NCBI GenBank assembly: GCA_008501585.1
Contig: QQUN01000024.1
Location: forward strand, 1-33,344
DNA length: 33,344 bases
DNA from: Pseudomonadota bacterium
GTDB lineage: Bacteria; Pseudomonadota; Gammaproteobacteria; Burkholderiales; Rhodocyclaceae
Reading direction: 5' to 3'
Shown: piece by piece, positions 18,726 to 26,367 of the stretch
Layout: each line of letters starts with the position of its first letter
Position numbering within the stretch: position 1 is the first letter of the stretch
The notes under the pieces: generated by a model
The model's database searches: none
What the model saw: the letters and a program-made list of their open reading frames with translations, nothing else
Told to the model about the DNA's origin: nothing
Position numbers and translations under genes: made by a program

Positions 18726-19352
18726 CTAGAGGTGTTTCATGCTGGCCACTTTCAGCCCGGAGGCGATGAACGCGCCACCCGCACCGATGTTGAGCCATTT
18801 GATGACCGCCGGCCGCGCCTGCAGGAAGTCGCGCAGGCGGGCCGCGCCGGCGCCCATCAGCGACATCAGCACCACGGTGATGAGCGCGTAGGTGGCGCCG
18901 AGCAGGAAGATCTGCAGCCCCAGGTTGCCCAGCGCCGGCCGCGCGTACTGCGGCAGGAAGGCGAGCATGAACACCGCCACCTTGGGGTTGAGCAGATTGA
19001 CCGTCAGGCTGCTCAGGAACACCCGCTTGAGCGGCAGCGGCGCTGCGCCCTTGAGCGGGATCAGCCCGTGCCGGCGGATGGCCTGGATGCCGACCCACAC
19101 CAGATACACCGCGCCAGCCGCGCGCAGCACGAAGAACAGGGTCTCCGATGTCGCCACCACGGCCGACAGCCCCGCGGCGACCAGCACCGAGGTGATCAGG
19201 ATGCCCAGCGCACAGCCCGCGGCCGCCGCCACGGCGGCCAGCCGCCCCTGGCCGAGGGCGCGGCCGAGCAGCATGATGCTGTCAGGCCCCGGCGCCAGCG
19301 TGAACAGGGCGGCCACCGGGATGAAGAGTGCGAAGAGGTGGAGGTCGAGCAT
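18726..19352 (-). CDS. LysE/RhtB family amino-acid exporter
   Basis: A 208-residue membrane protein with six hydrophobic segments. The start LHLFALFIPVAALFTLAPGPDSIMLLGRALGQGR has the conserved PGPD motif, and VNLLNPKVAVFMLAFLPQYA is the second family motif. LysE/RhtB proteins export amino acids or related metabolites from the cytoplasm. In a leucine-degradation cluster it may relieve excess amino acid, but the substrate cannot be read from sequence. It follows the thioesterase gene by 16 nt. Confidence 0.87.
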   Translation of the reverse strand: MLDLHLFALFIPVAALFTLAPGPDSIMLLGRALGQGRLAAVAAAAGCALGILITSVLVAAGLSAVVATSETLFFVLRAAGAVYLVWVGIQAIRRHGLIPLKGAAPLPLKRVFLSSLTVNLLNPKVAVFMLAFLPQYARPALGNLGLQIFLLGATYALITVVLMSLMGAGAARLRDFLQARPAVIKWLNIGAGGAFIASGLKVASMKHL

Positions 19353-19368
19353 GGGATCGGCTCCGGTG

Positions 19369-19806
19369 TCAGGCGGCCTTGGGCCAGAGAATCATCTGCG
19401 TGCAGCGGAACAGCGCCAGCGTGCGACCGGTGCTGCCGATCACCTCGGCGTCCCACACCTGGGTGTTGCGGCCGGTATGCGCGGCCGTGGCCACGCAGGT
19501 GATGTCGCCCTCGGTCTGGGTGCCGAGGAAGTTGCTCTTCAGCTCGATGGTGGTGAAGCTGTCGGCCCCGACCGGCAGGTGGGCGATGGTGGCAAAGCCG
19601 GCCGCGGTATCGGCCAGCGCGATCACCGAGGCGGCATGCAGGAAGCCGTTGGGCGCCAGCATCTCGGGGCGGAGGGTGATCTTCGCCTCGAGGCGACCGG
19701 CATCGAGCGCGGTCACGGTGACCCCGTACCAGCCCGGCAAGGTGCCGGGGGTGCGGGCGTTGAGCATCGCGATGGACGCGTCGGGGTGCAGTCTGTGGCT
19801 GCTCAT
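19369..19806 (-). CDS. PaaI-type hotdog thioesterase
   Basis: A 145-residue hotdog-fold thioesterase of the PaaI/YdiI type. The active-site region LAPNGFLHAASVIALADTAAGFAT carries the usual Asn-Gly-x-x-His and the Asp of LADTA. It hydrolyses acyl-CoA or aryl-CoA thioesters, releasing CoA. The ATG at 19806 (MSSHRLHPDASIAML) has GAGAG upstream; a longer open frame exists but is only antisense-type noise inside the dehydrogenase gene. A second, different PaaI-type gene is at 25294-25752. Confidence 0.85.
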   Translation of the reverse strand: MSSHRLHPDASIAMLNARTPGTLPGWYGVTVTALDAGRLEAKITLRPEMLAPNGFLHAASVIALADTAAGFATIAHLPVGADSFTTIELKSNFLGTQTEGDITCVATAAHTGRNTQVWDAEVIGSTGRTLALFRCTQMILWPKAA

Positions 19807-19838
19807 GGTTCTCTCTCTGTGCTGGGGGAGCGACCGGC

Positions 19839-20972
19839 TCAGTCGGCCAGCGCGCGGCCGATGACCAGGCGCTGGATATCGCTGGCGCCTTCGTAGATCT
19901 GGCACACGCGCACATCGCGGTAGATGCGCTCGACCGGGAAGTCGGTCACATAGCCGTAGCCGCCGTGGATCTGGATCGCGTCGGAGCACACCTTTTCGGC
20001 CATCTCGGAGGCGAACAGCTTGGCCATCGAGGCCTCCTTGAGGCAGGGGCGGCCGGCGTCCTTGAGGCTGGCGGCATGCCACACCAGCTGGCGCGCGGCC
20101 TCCAGCTGGGTGGCCATGTCGGCAAGGCGGAAGTTCACCGCCTGGTGCTCGAAGATCGGCTTGCCGAAGGTCTCGCGCTCATGGGCGTATTTCACCGCGG
20201 CTTCGAGCGCGGCGCGGGCCATGCCCAGGCACTGCGAGGCGATGCCGATACGGCCGGCTTCGAGGTTGGACAGGGCGATCTTGTAACCCTCGCCCTCGGC
20301 GCCGAGCAGCGCGTCGGCGCCCACGCGGCAGTTCTCGAACAGGATCTGCGCGGTGTCCGAGGCCTTCTGGCCCATCTTCTCTTCGATGCGCGCGACGATG
20401 TAGCCCTCGGTGTCGGTCGGCACCAGGAAGCAGGAGATGCCCTTCTTGCCGGCGGCCTTGTCGGTGACGGCAAACACGATGGCCACATCGGCCTCGCGGC
20501 CGGTGGTGATGAACTGCTTGACGCCGTTGATCACCCAGCCGTCGCCATCCTTCACCGCCGTGGTCTTGAGCGCCGCCGCGTCCGAGCCGACATGCGGCTC
20601 GGTCAGGCAGAAGCAGCCCAGCTTCTCGCCACGGGCCAGCGGCTTGAGCCACTGTTCCTTCTGCGCGTTGTTGCCGTAGCGGTTGGGAATGCCGCAGGCC
20701 AGCGAGTTCTGCACGCTGACGATGGTCGAGGTGGCGCCATCACCGGCGGCGATTTCTTCCAGCGCCAGCACCAGGCTCATGTAGTCCATGCCGGCACCGC
20801 CCCACTGCTCGGGCACGACCATGCCCAGGGCGCCAAGCTCGGCCAGCTCCTTGAGCGCCTCGCGCGGGAAGGTGTGATTGCGGTCCCACTCTTCGGCGAA
20901 GGGGGCCAGGCGCTCACGCGAGAAATCGCGCATCGCGTCGCGGATCATTTCCTGTTCTTGCGTCAGGATCAT
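19839..20972 (-). CDS. Acyl-CoA dehydrogenase (short/branched-chain type)
   Basis: A 377-residue flavoprotein. It has the FAD and CoA motifs [21 protein letters not shown] and [16 protein letters not shown], then the QIHGGYGY segment. The catalytic Glu is in [16 protein letters not shown] (Glu about 361), the short-chain dehydrogenase position. The closest type is short/branched-chain or isobutyryl-CoA dehydrogenase; it is distinct from the isovaleryl-CoA dehydrogenase at 24089. It probably oxidises a branched-chain or C4 acyl-CoA next to the thiolase. AGGAGAG precedes the ATG at 20972. Confidence 0.9.
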   Translation of the reverse strand: MILTQEQEMIRDAMRDFSRERLAPFAEEWDRNHTFPREALKELAELGALGMVVPEQWGGAGMDYMSLVLALEEIAAGDGATSTIVSVQNSLACGIPNRYGNNAQKEQWLKPLARGEKLGCFCLTEPHVGSDAAALKTTAVKDGDGWVINGVKQFITTGREADVAIVFAVTDKAAGKKGISCFLVPTDTEGYIVARIEEKMGQKASDTAQILFENCRVGADALLGAEGEGYKIALSNLEAGRIGIASQCLGMARAALEAAVKYAHERETFGKPIFEHQAVNFRLADMATQLEAARQLVWHAASLKDAGRPCLKEASMAKLFASEMAEKVCSDAIQIHGGYGYVTDFPVERIYRDVRVCQIYEGASDIQRLVIGRALAD

Positions 20973-21037
20973 GGTGCTGCTCTCCTCTTACTCTTTTTTA
21001 TGGCGGGCGATCGGTCACCCGTCCGTGTCTCAGTCAC

Positions 21038-21127
21038 GTAGCCCGGATGCAGCGCAGCGGAATCCGGGAGCGGTGGTTGATCAACCGATGCCCCCGGATT
21101 CCGGCCTGCGGCCTTCATCCGGGCTAC
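21038..21127 (-). repeat. Long palindromic intergenic repeat, copy D (90 bp)
   Basis: It has the same length and orientation as copy C and is very close to it in sequence, with GTAGCCCGGATGCAGCGC on the left and TTCATCCGGGCTAC on the right. The centre has GGTTGATCAACCG, a small inner palindrome. It lies between the acyl-CoA dehydrogenase and thiolase genes. Confidence 0.9.
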
Positions 21128-21141
21128 GCCGGTGTTCAGAT

Positions 21142-22332
21142 TCAGGCCATCTCGATGGCCATCGCCGTGGCTTCACCACCACCGATGCACAGGCTGGCCA
21201 CGCCGCGCTTGAGGCCGCGGGCACGCAGCGCGCCGAGCAGGGTGACCAGGATGCGGGCGCCCGAGGCGCCGATCGGGTGACCCAGCGCGCAGGCGCCGCC
21301 GTTCACATTGACCTTGGCGTGATCGAGTTCCAGTTCTTTCATGGCGGCCATGGTGACCACGGCGAAGGCTTCGTTGATCTCCCACAGATCTACGTCGCCC
21401 ACGCCCCAGCCCACCTTGCCCAGCAGCTTCTGCATGGCACCGACCGGCGCGGTGGTGAACCAGCGCGGCTCCTGCGCGTGGGTGGCGTGGCCGAGAATGG
21501 TGGCGATCGGCTTGAGGCCGAGGGCGTCGGCGGTGGAGCGGCGCATCAGGGTGAGCGCAGCGGCGCCGTCGGAGATCGACGAGGAGTTGGCGGCGGTCAC
21601 CGTGCCGTCCTTGGCGAAGGCGGGCTTGAGCGAACCGATCTTGTCGAGCTTGGCCTTGAGCGGCTGCTCGTCCTTGTCGACCACCACCTCGCCGCCGCGG
21701 CCAGCGACGGTGACCGGGGTCACTTCCCAGTCGAAGCCGGTGCCGTTGATGGCGTCCTGCGCGCGGGTGGTGGAGGTGATGGCGAACTCGTCCTGCGCCT
21801 GGCGCGAGAAGCTGTAGTGGCCGGCGCAGTCTTCGGCGAAGGTGCCCATCAGGCGGCCGTTGGTCTCCTTGCCGTAGCGGTCTTCGAGGCCGTCGAAGAA
21901 CATGTGGTCGATCATCTGGCCGTGGCCAAGGCGGTAGCCGCCGCGCGCCTTGGGCAGCAGGTAGGGCGCGTTGCTCATCGACTCCATGCCGCCAGCGACG
22001 ATCACCTGATTGCTGCCGGCGAGCAGCATGTCGTGCGCCAGCATGGTGGCCTTCATGCCCGAACCGCAGACCTTGCTGACCGTGGCGCAGCCGGTGGACA
22101 GCGGCAGGCCGGCGCCCAGCGCGGCCTGGCGCGCCGGGGCCTGGCCGAGGCCGGCCGGCAGCACGCAGCCAAGAATGACCTCTTCGACCTGCTCCGGCTT
22201 GAGCCCGGCGCGTTCGACGGCCGCCGCGATGGCGGCGGCGCCGAGTTGCGGCGCGCTCAGGCTGGACAGTTCGCCCTGGAAGCCGCCCATCGGGGTGCGG
22301 GCAGCGGAGACGATAACGACGGGATCATTCAT
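21142..22332 (-). CDS. Acetyl-CoA C-acyltransferase (thiolase)
   Basis: A 396-residue thiolase. The nucleophile Cys is in TVSKVCGSGMKA (about residue 89), the His in NGGACALGHPIGASGAR (about 352) and the second Cys in SLCIGGGEATAMAIE (about 382). It interconverts acetoacetyl-CoA and two acetyl-CoA, or cleaves related 3-ketoacyl-CoAs. The ATG at 22332 has AGGAG 7 nt upstream; an open frame extends further upstream but has no protein-like composition. In this cluster it would handle the acetoacetyl-CoA that follows HMG-CoA lyase and could feed PHB synthesis. Confidence 0.93.
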   Translation of the reverse strand: MNDPVVIVSAARTPMGGFQGELSSLSAPQLGAAAIAAAVERAGLKPEQVEEVILGCVLPAGLGQAPARQAALGAGLPLSTGCATVSKVCGSGMKATMLAHDMLLAGSNQVIVAGGMESMSNAPYLLPKARGGYRLGHGQMIDHMFFDGLEDRYGKETNGRLMGTFAEDCAGHYSFSRQAQDEFAITSTTRAQDAINGTGFDWEVTPVTVAGRGGEVVVDKDEQPLKAKLDKIGSLKPAFAKDGTVTAANSSSISDGAAALTLMRRSTADALGLKPIATILGHATHAQEPRWFTTAPVGAMQKLLGKVGWGVGDVDLWEINEAFAVVTMAAMKELELDHAKVNVNGGACALGHPIGASGARILVTLLGALRARGLKRGVASLCIGGGEATAMAIEMA

Positions 22333-22370
22333 GCTGGACTCCTGATTCTCTCTGTGAGTAGGCGCGCCGC

Positions 22371-23510
22371 TCAGCGCAGCGCTTCGAGTGCCGCGGCGTA
22401 GCGCGGCACCAGGTCTTGCGGGCGACTGACGGTCAGCCCGAGATCGTTCATGAGGCCGTCCTTGAGGCCATACACCCAGCCATGGACGGTCAGCTTCTGT
22501 CCGCGCGCCCAGGCATCCTGGACCACCACGGTCTGGCATACGTTGATCACCTGCTCGACCACGTTGAGCTCGCACAGGCGGTCATGGCGCATCTCCGGCG
22601 GCAGCTCGCCGACCATCGACATGTGCTTGGTGTGCACATCCTGGACATGGCGCAACCACAGGTCGACCAGGCCGACGCGGTCGCGGTTGAGCGCGGCGCG
22701 CACGCCGCCGCAGCCGTAGTGGCCGACCACCATGATGTGCTTGACCTTGAGCACATCGACCGCGAACTGGATCACCGACAGGCAGTTCAGGTCGGTATGG
22801 ACCACCACGTTGGCCACGTTGCGATGCACGAACACCTCGCCCGGCAGCAAGCCGACGATCTGGTTGGCCGGCACGCGCGAATCGGCACAGCCGATCCACA
22901 GGTACTCAGGCGCCTGCAGGTGGGCCAGCTTCTCGAAGAACTGCGGATCGACCTCGCCCATCTGGCGTGCCCAGGCGCGGTTGTAGTCGAACAGGTGGAA
23001 CAGGTTCTCGTTTTTGACCGCGTCTTCGGACCAGGTCGACAGATCGAGCGAGAGGAAGATGGTGCCCTCGATCGGTGTCGGGTAATAGGCCGGCGCCTCG
23101 GTGAAGCCCAGCTCGCGGTAGAGCTTCACGGCAATGCGCATGGCCGGCAGGGTGTCGAGCATGATGCGCTTGTAGCCCAGCTCCTGCGCCGTGCGGATGG
23201 CCGCCAGCGCCAGGTCGCGACCCACGCCCTGGCCACGCATCGACGGCTCGACATACAGCCGCTTCATCTCGCACACACCGTCGGAGAACTTGCGGATGCC
23301 CACGCAGCCGGCAGGCCGCCCGTCCACCTCGGCGAGGAACAGCCGGCCGTCCGGCGCCGAGTAGGCGCCCGGCAGCGAGGCCATCTCGGCATCGAAATTC
23401 TGGAAGCACAGATCCACACCCAGCCAGGCCGCGTAGTTGCGGAAAAACTGGCGGACATGGTCGAGTTCAGCGGTATGCGTGGCGTCGAGCACGCGAAGAT
23501 TGATGGCCAT
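22371..23510 (-). CDS. Fused GNAT acetyltransferase / beta-carbonic anhydrase
   Basis: A 379-residue two-domain protein. Residues about 1-157 are a GNAT domain with the acetyl-CoA loop RGQGVG (92-97) and YRELGF near its end. Residues about 165-379 are a beta-carbonic anhydrase of the Can type: the zinc ligands Cys208, Asp210 (in CADSR), His264 and Cys267 (in HYGCGG) are all present. This open-type layout interconverts CO2 and bicarbonate. The single reading frame runs through both domains with no stop or frameshift, and the linker region (LSLDLSTWSEDAVKNENLFHLF) joins them naturally. Similar bifunctional proteins are known in related bacteria. The acetyl acceptor is unknown. It lies in the liu run 39 nt upstream of the thiolase. 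Confidence 0.9.
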   Translation of the reverse strand: MAINLRVLDATHTAELDHVRQFFRNYAAWLGVDLCFQNFDAEMASLPGAYSAPDGRLFLAEVDGRPAGCVGIRKFSDGVCEMKRLYVEPSMRGQGVGRDLALAAIRTAQELGYKRIMLDTLPAMRIAVKLYRELGFTEAPAYYPTPIEGTIFLSLDLSTWSEDAVKNENLFHLFDYNRAWARQMGEVDPQFFEKLAHLQAPEYLWIGCADSRVPANQIVGLLPGEVFVHRNVANVVVHTDLNCLSVIQFAVDVLKVKHIMVVGHYGCGGVRAALNRDRVGLVDLWLRHVQDVHTKHMSMVGELPPEMRHDRLCELNVVEQVINVCQTVVVQDAWARGQKLTVHGWVYGLKDGLMNDLGLTVSRPQDLVPRYAAALEALR

Positions 23511-23577
23511 CAGCAGACTCCCCCCTTGTCAATTGAAGGCCACGAAGATACCCGAGCCTCCGCGCCGGCGCACCACC

Positions 23578-24081
23578 TCATTGGGCGGCCTCCGTCGGCC
23601 GGTGCCACTCGAAACGCTGTTCGCACAGCCGGCGCCCCCAGGTGGCATCCTCGTGCGCATCTGCCAGCTGGAAACCGCTGGCTTCATACAGTCGGCGTGC
23701 CGCATCCAGCCCGGCCACCGTGGTCAGATACATCCGCTCGAAGCCGCAGGCATGGCAGTGCGCCATGGCCGAGTCGATCAAGGCCCGCCCCACGCCCTGC
23801 CCGCGCGCCGCCTCGCTGACGATGAAAAACCGCAGCCGCCCCCAGCCCTGCGGATCGCTGCCGTCGATGGCGACACTGCCGACGCGCTCATCGCCCAGCC
23901 AGGCCACGAACACCGCACTGCGCCCATCCGCCGGCGACAGCACCAGGCTCGCCAGCCCCTCGGCCACCTTGGCTTCGAAGCTCAGCGGCAGGCCGAGCAG
24001 GTCGCGGTAATAGCGCCCGTGCTCGGCCACGATCCAGCCCAGGTCACCGGCCCCCGGTGCGGCGAGTCGGATGGCGGCCAT
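23578..24081 (-). CDS. GNAT family N-acetyltransferase
   Basis: A 167-residue single-domain acetyltransferase. The acetyl-CoA loop is ARGQGVGRALID, followed by HCHACGFERMYLTTVAGLDAARRLYEASGFQL, the standard GNAT motif A/B region. The sequence resembles the C-terminal half of MarR-GNAT fusion regulators but no DNA-binding domain is present. It begins 7 nt after the isovaleryl-CoA dehydrogenase stop, so it is in the same operon. The substrate is unknown. Confidence 0.83.
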   Translation of the reverse strand: MAAIRLAAPGAGDLGWIVAEHGRYYRDLLGLPLSFEAKVAEGLASLVLSPADGRSAVFVAWLGDERVGSVAIDGSDPQGWGRLRFFIVSEAARGQGVGRALIDSAMAHCHACGFERMYLTTVAGLDAARRLYEASGFQLADAHEDATWGRRLCEQRFEWHRPTEAAQ

Positions 24082-24088
24082 GCTCAGC

Positions 24089-25261
24089 TCACAGCGACTC
24101 GGCGAACAGCTCGCGGCCGATCAGCATGCGGCGGATCTCGCTGGTGCCGGCGCCGATCTCGTAGAGCTTGGCGTCGCGCCACAGGCGGCCGACCGGATAC
24201 TCATTGGTGTAGCCCACGCCACCGAGGGTCTGGATCGCCTCGCCGGCCATCCAGGTGGCCTTCTCGGCCGAGTAGAGGATGGCGCCGGCGGCGTCCTTGC
24301 GCAGGGTGCGCGCATGGTCAGCGGCATCGCAGGCGCGGCCCACGGCGTACACATAGGCGCGGGTGGCCATCCAGGTGGAGTACATGTCGGCCAGCTTGCC
24401 CTGCATCAGTTGGAACTCGCCGATCGCCTGGCCGAACTGCTTGCGCTCGTGCACATAGGGCACGACCGCATCCATGCAGGCCGCCATGATGCCCAGCGGA
24501 CCACCGCACAGCACGGCGCGCTCGTAGTCGAGACCGCTCATCAGCACCTTCACGCCGCCGCCGACCTGGCCCAGCACGTTTTCCTCGGGCACTTCGACAT
24601 CATCGAAGAACAGCGGATAGGTGTTCGAGCCGCGCATGCCGAGCTTGTCGAGGTGGGTGCCGCAGGAAAAACCCTTCATGCCCTTCTCGACGATGAAGGC
24701 GGTCATGCCCTTGGGGCCGGCGTTGATGTCGGTCTTGGCGTATACCACCAGGGTGTCGGCGTCGCCGCCGTTGGTGATCCACATCTTCGAGCCGTTGAGC
24801 ACATAGCGGTCGCCCTTCTTCTCGGCGCGCAGCTTCATGCTCACCACGTCGGAACCGGCGTTCGGCTCGCTCATCGCCAGCGCGCCCACATGCTCTCCCG
24901 AGATCAGCTTGGGCAGGTACTTCTGCTTCTGCGCGGCAGTGCCGTTGCGGCGAATCTGGTTCACGCACAGGTTGGAGTGCGCGCCGTACGACAGGCCGAC
25001 CGAGGCCGAAGCCCGCGAGACTTCCTCCAGCGCGATGATGTGCGCGAGGTAGCCCATGTTGGTGCCGCCGTACTCCTCCTCGACCGTCATGCCGTGCAGG
25101 CCGAGGTCGCCGAGCTTTTTCCACAGGTCGGCCGGGAATTCGTTTTTCTGGTCGATCTCGGCCGCACGCGGGGCGATCTCGTTGCTGGCAAAGTCCCACA
25201 CCGCATCGCGCAGCATGTCGATGGTTTCGCCCAGCTGGAAGTTCAGGCTCGGAATGTTCAT
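24089..25261 (-). CDS. liuA: Isovaleryl-CoA dehydrogenase
   Basis: A 390-residue acyl-CoA dehydrogenase. The catalytic Glu lies in [14 protein letters not shown] (Glu about 247), the position special to isovaleryl-CoA dehydrogenases, whereas the usual C-terminal position reads [18 protein letters not shown] and lacks that Glu. [20 protein letters not shown] and [21 protein letters not shown] complete the FAD/CoA motifs. It oxidises isovaleryl-CoA to 3-methylcrotonyl-CoA, the first committed step in the liu pathway. GAGGAG lies 8 nt upstream of the ATG at 25261. An alternative TTG one codon earlier was rejected. Confidence 0.96.
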   Translation of the reverse strand: MNIPSLNFQLGETIDMLRDAVWDFASNEIAPRAAEIDQKNEFPADLWKKLGDLGLHGMTVEEEYGGTNMGYLAHIIALEEVSRASASVGLSYGAHSNLCVNQIRRNGTAAQKQKYLPKLISGEHVGALAMSEPNAGSDVVSMKLRAEKKGDRYVLNGSKMWITNGGDADTLVVYAKTDINAGPKGMTAFIVEKGMKGFSCGTHLDKLGMRGSNTYPLFFDDVEVPEENVLGQVGGGVKVLMSGLDYERAVLCGGPLGIMAACMDAVVPYVHERKQFGQAIGEFQLMQGKLADMYSTWMATRAYVYAVGRACDAADHARTLRKDAAGAILYSAEKATWMAGEAIQTLGGVGYTNEYPVGRLWRDAKLYEIGAGTSEIRRMLIGRELFAESL

Positions 25262-25293
25262 CAAACGGTCTCCTCGTTCGGTCTTGTGCGGCT

Positions 25294-25752
25294 TCAGGCG
25301 ACGCCCTTGCCGTGCATGGTCATGAGTGTCTGTTGCATTGTGGCACAGTGGGTTTTTCCTGCCGGGCCAAGCACATAGACCTCGGCGCGCGACACCACCA
25401 GCGAGCGCCCGGCACGCAACACCTGGCCTTCCGCGATCAGCCGCTCACCCTGCGCCGGGGCCATCAGGTTCAGCTTGTATTCCACGGTCAGCACCCCCGC
25501 ATCGGCCGCCATCAGGGTGTAACCGGCAAAGCCGCCCGCGTTGTCGGCCAGGGTGCCGACGATGCCGCCATGAAAGAAGCCGTTCTGCTGCGCCAGCTCG
25601 GGCCGGAACGGCAATTCGATCACGCAACGCCCCGGCGCGACCGACGTCAACACCGCGCCGATGAACCCCATCAGCGGCTGCGCGTCGAAGCCGGCGCGGA
25701 TGCGCGCGGCGTAGTCCGGGTCCCGCGGAGTGAAGCTCGGGGCGGTGGTCAT
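25294..25752 (-). CDS. PaaI-type thioesterase (first gene of the liuA operon)
   Basis: A 152-residue hotdog thioesterase. The region [24 protein letters not shown] has the typical HGG...LAD active-site layout, and [26 protein letters not shown] is the family's central strand pair. It would hydrolyse excess short acyl-CoA. GAGGAC precedes the ATG at 25752. It lies just downstream of the LiuR palindrome and 32 nt before liuA, so it is the leading gene of the regulated transcript. Confidence 0.86.
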   Translation of the reverse strand: MTTAPSFTPRDPDYAARIRAGFDAQPLMGFIGAVLTSVAPGRCVIELPFRPELAQQNGFFHGGIVGTLADNAGGFAGYTLMAADAGVLTVEYKLNLMAPAQGERLIAEGQVLRAGRSLVVSRAEVYVLGPAGKTHCATMQQTLMTMHGKGVA

Positions 25753-25772
25753 GGCGTCCTCGTCATGGCTTG

Positions 25773-25801
25773 TATTTACGTTTACGTAAACGTAAAGTAA
25801 A
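25773..25801 (-). promoter_or_regulatory. Candidate promoter of the thioesterase-liuA operon
   Basis: On the minus strand a -35-like TTTACT (25801-25796) and a -10-like TAAATA (25778-25773) are 17 bp apart. The LiuR palindrome covers the spacer, where MerR-family regulators normally bind. Both hexamers are imperfect. Confidence 0.45.
25775..25796. promoter_or_regulatory. Perfect 22-bp palindrome, probable LiuR operator
   Basis: The half-sites are TTTACGTTTAC and GTAAACGTAAA, with no mismatch across 22 bp. MerR-type LiuR regulators of branched-chain amino acid genes in proteobacteria bind sites of this TTTACGT/ACGTAAA kind. It lies between the end of liuR and the start of the thioesterase-liuA operon. 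No second copy was seen in the window. Confidence 0.8.
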
Positions 25802-25805
25802 TTGC

Positions 25806-25835
25806 AAAAAAAACCAAGGCCTATGTGCCCCGGTT
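25806..25835 (-). terminator. Intrinsic terminator of liuR
   Basis: Read on the minus strand, AACCGGGGC (25835-25827) pairs with GCCTTGGTT (25820-25812) in a 9-bp stem with two G-U pairs and a 6-nt loop, followed by a run of T (25811-25806). The liuR stop codon lies in the loop. It separates liuR from the operon that follows. Confidence 0.65.
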
Positions 25836-26231
25836 TTTGGTTTGATCCGACGTTCGGTGGTCGAGCAGGTCGCGGCACTGGCGCTCGAGCATGTCGATCT
25901 CGCCCAGCACCACCTCGATGTCCTCGAGTTGCTGCGCCAGGGCGGCACGGCGTTCGCCGAGCACCTTGAGGAAGCGGTCGAGCTGCGGCGCGGTGTTGCT
26001 GGCGCCACCGTACATGTCGAGGATCTCCTTGATCTCGGCCAGCGTCAGCCCGAGGCGCTTGCCTCGCAACGACAGCTTGAGACGGGTACGGTCGGCCCGC
26101 GAATAGACCCGGGCACGGCCGGCGCGGTCGGGGGTCAGCAGCCCCTGGTCTTCGTAGAAGCGGATGGCGCGCGGCGTGATGCCGAATTCGCGAGCCAGCT
26201 CGGTGATGGTGTAGGTACGTTCGGCAGTCAT
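25821..26231 (-). CDS. liuR: MerR family regulator of leucine/isovalerate degradation
   Basis: A 136-residue MerR-family regulator. The N-terminal winged helix reads YTITELAREFGITPRAIRFYEDQGLLTPDRAGRARVYSRADRTRL, with the RFYEDQGLL motif. A dimerising coiled coil follows (LKVLGERRAALAQQLEDIEVVLGEIDMLERQCRDLL). No metal-binding cysteine pattern is present; LiuR-type proteins sense pathway acyl-CoAs. The ATG at 26231 was chosen over a TTG one codon upstream. The gene is immediately upstream of the perfect palindrome and the liuA operon, and is divergent from an MBL hydrolase/phaC unit. Confidence 0.88.
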   Translation of the reverse strand: MTAERTYTITELAREFGITPRAIRFYEDQGLLTPDRAGRARVYSRADRTRLKLSLRGKRLGLTLAEIKEILDMYGGASNTAPQLDRFLKVLGERRAALAQQLEDIEVVLGEIDMLERQCRDLLDHRTSDQTKNRGT

Positions 26232-26274
26232 CAATGTTGCGCCGCAAGAAAATCTGCGGCAACCCGGTTAATTA

Positions 26275-26309
26275 ATTGTTTTTTATGAAACAATCGCCTT
26301 CCGGCGATT
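26275..26309. promoter_or_regulatory. Two adjoining inverted repeats in the liuR/MBL divergent intergenic region
   Basis: ATTGTTT (26275-26281) and AAACAAT (26288-26294) form one 7-bp inverted repeat. AATCGCC (26292-26298) and GGCGATT (26303-26309) form a second, with TTCC in the loop on the plus strand and a GNRA-type GGAA on the minus strand. They lie in an AT-rich gap between divergent genes and could be operators or a leader hairpin for liuR. No clear promoter was assigned. Confidence 0.4.
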
Positions 26310-26367
26310 TATTCAGTTAATCAGAATTCAAACAACGAAGCAATCACCCCGGCAAGGAGAATCGCTC

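Noticed and set aside
21047-21280. Small frame starting MQRSGIRERWL
   Set aside because: The peptide is a translation of repeat copy D. The same MQRSGIR-type peptide appears from the other copies, so it is not a gene.
22333-22575. N-terminal extension of the thiolase frame
   Set aside because: The ATG at 22332 has a good ribosome-binding site and gives the standard thiolase start. The upstream part overlaps the carbonic anhydrase gene and has shadow composition.
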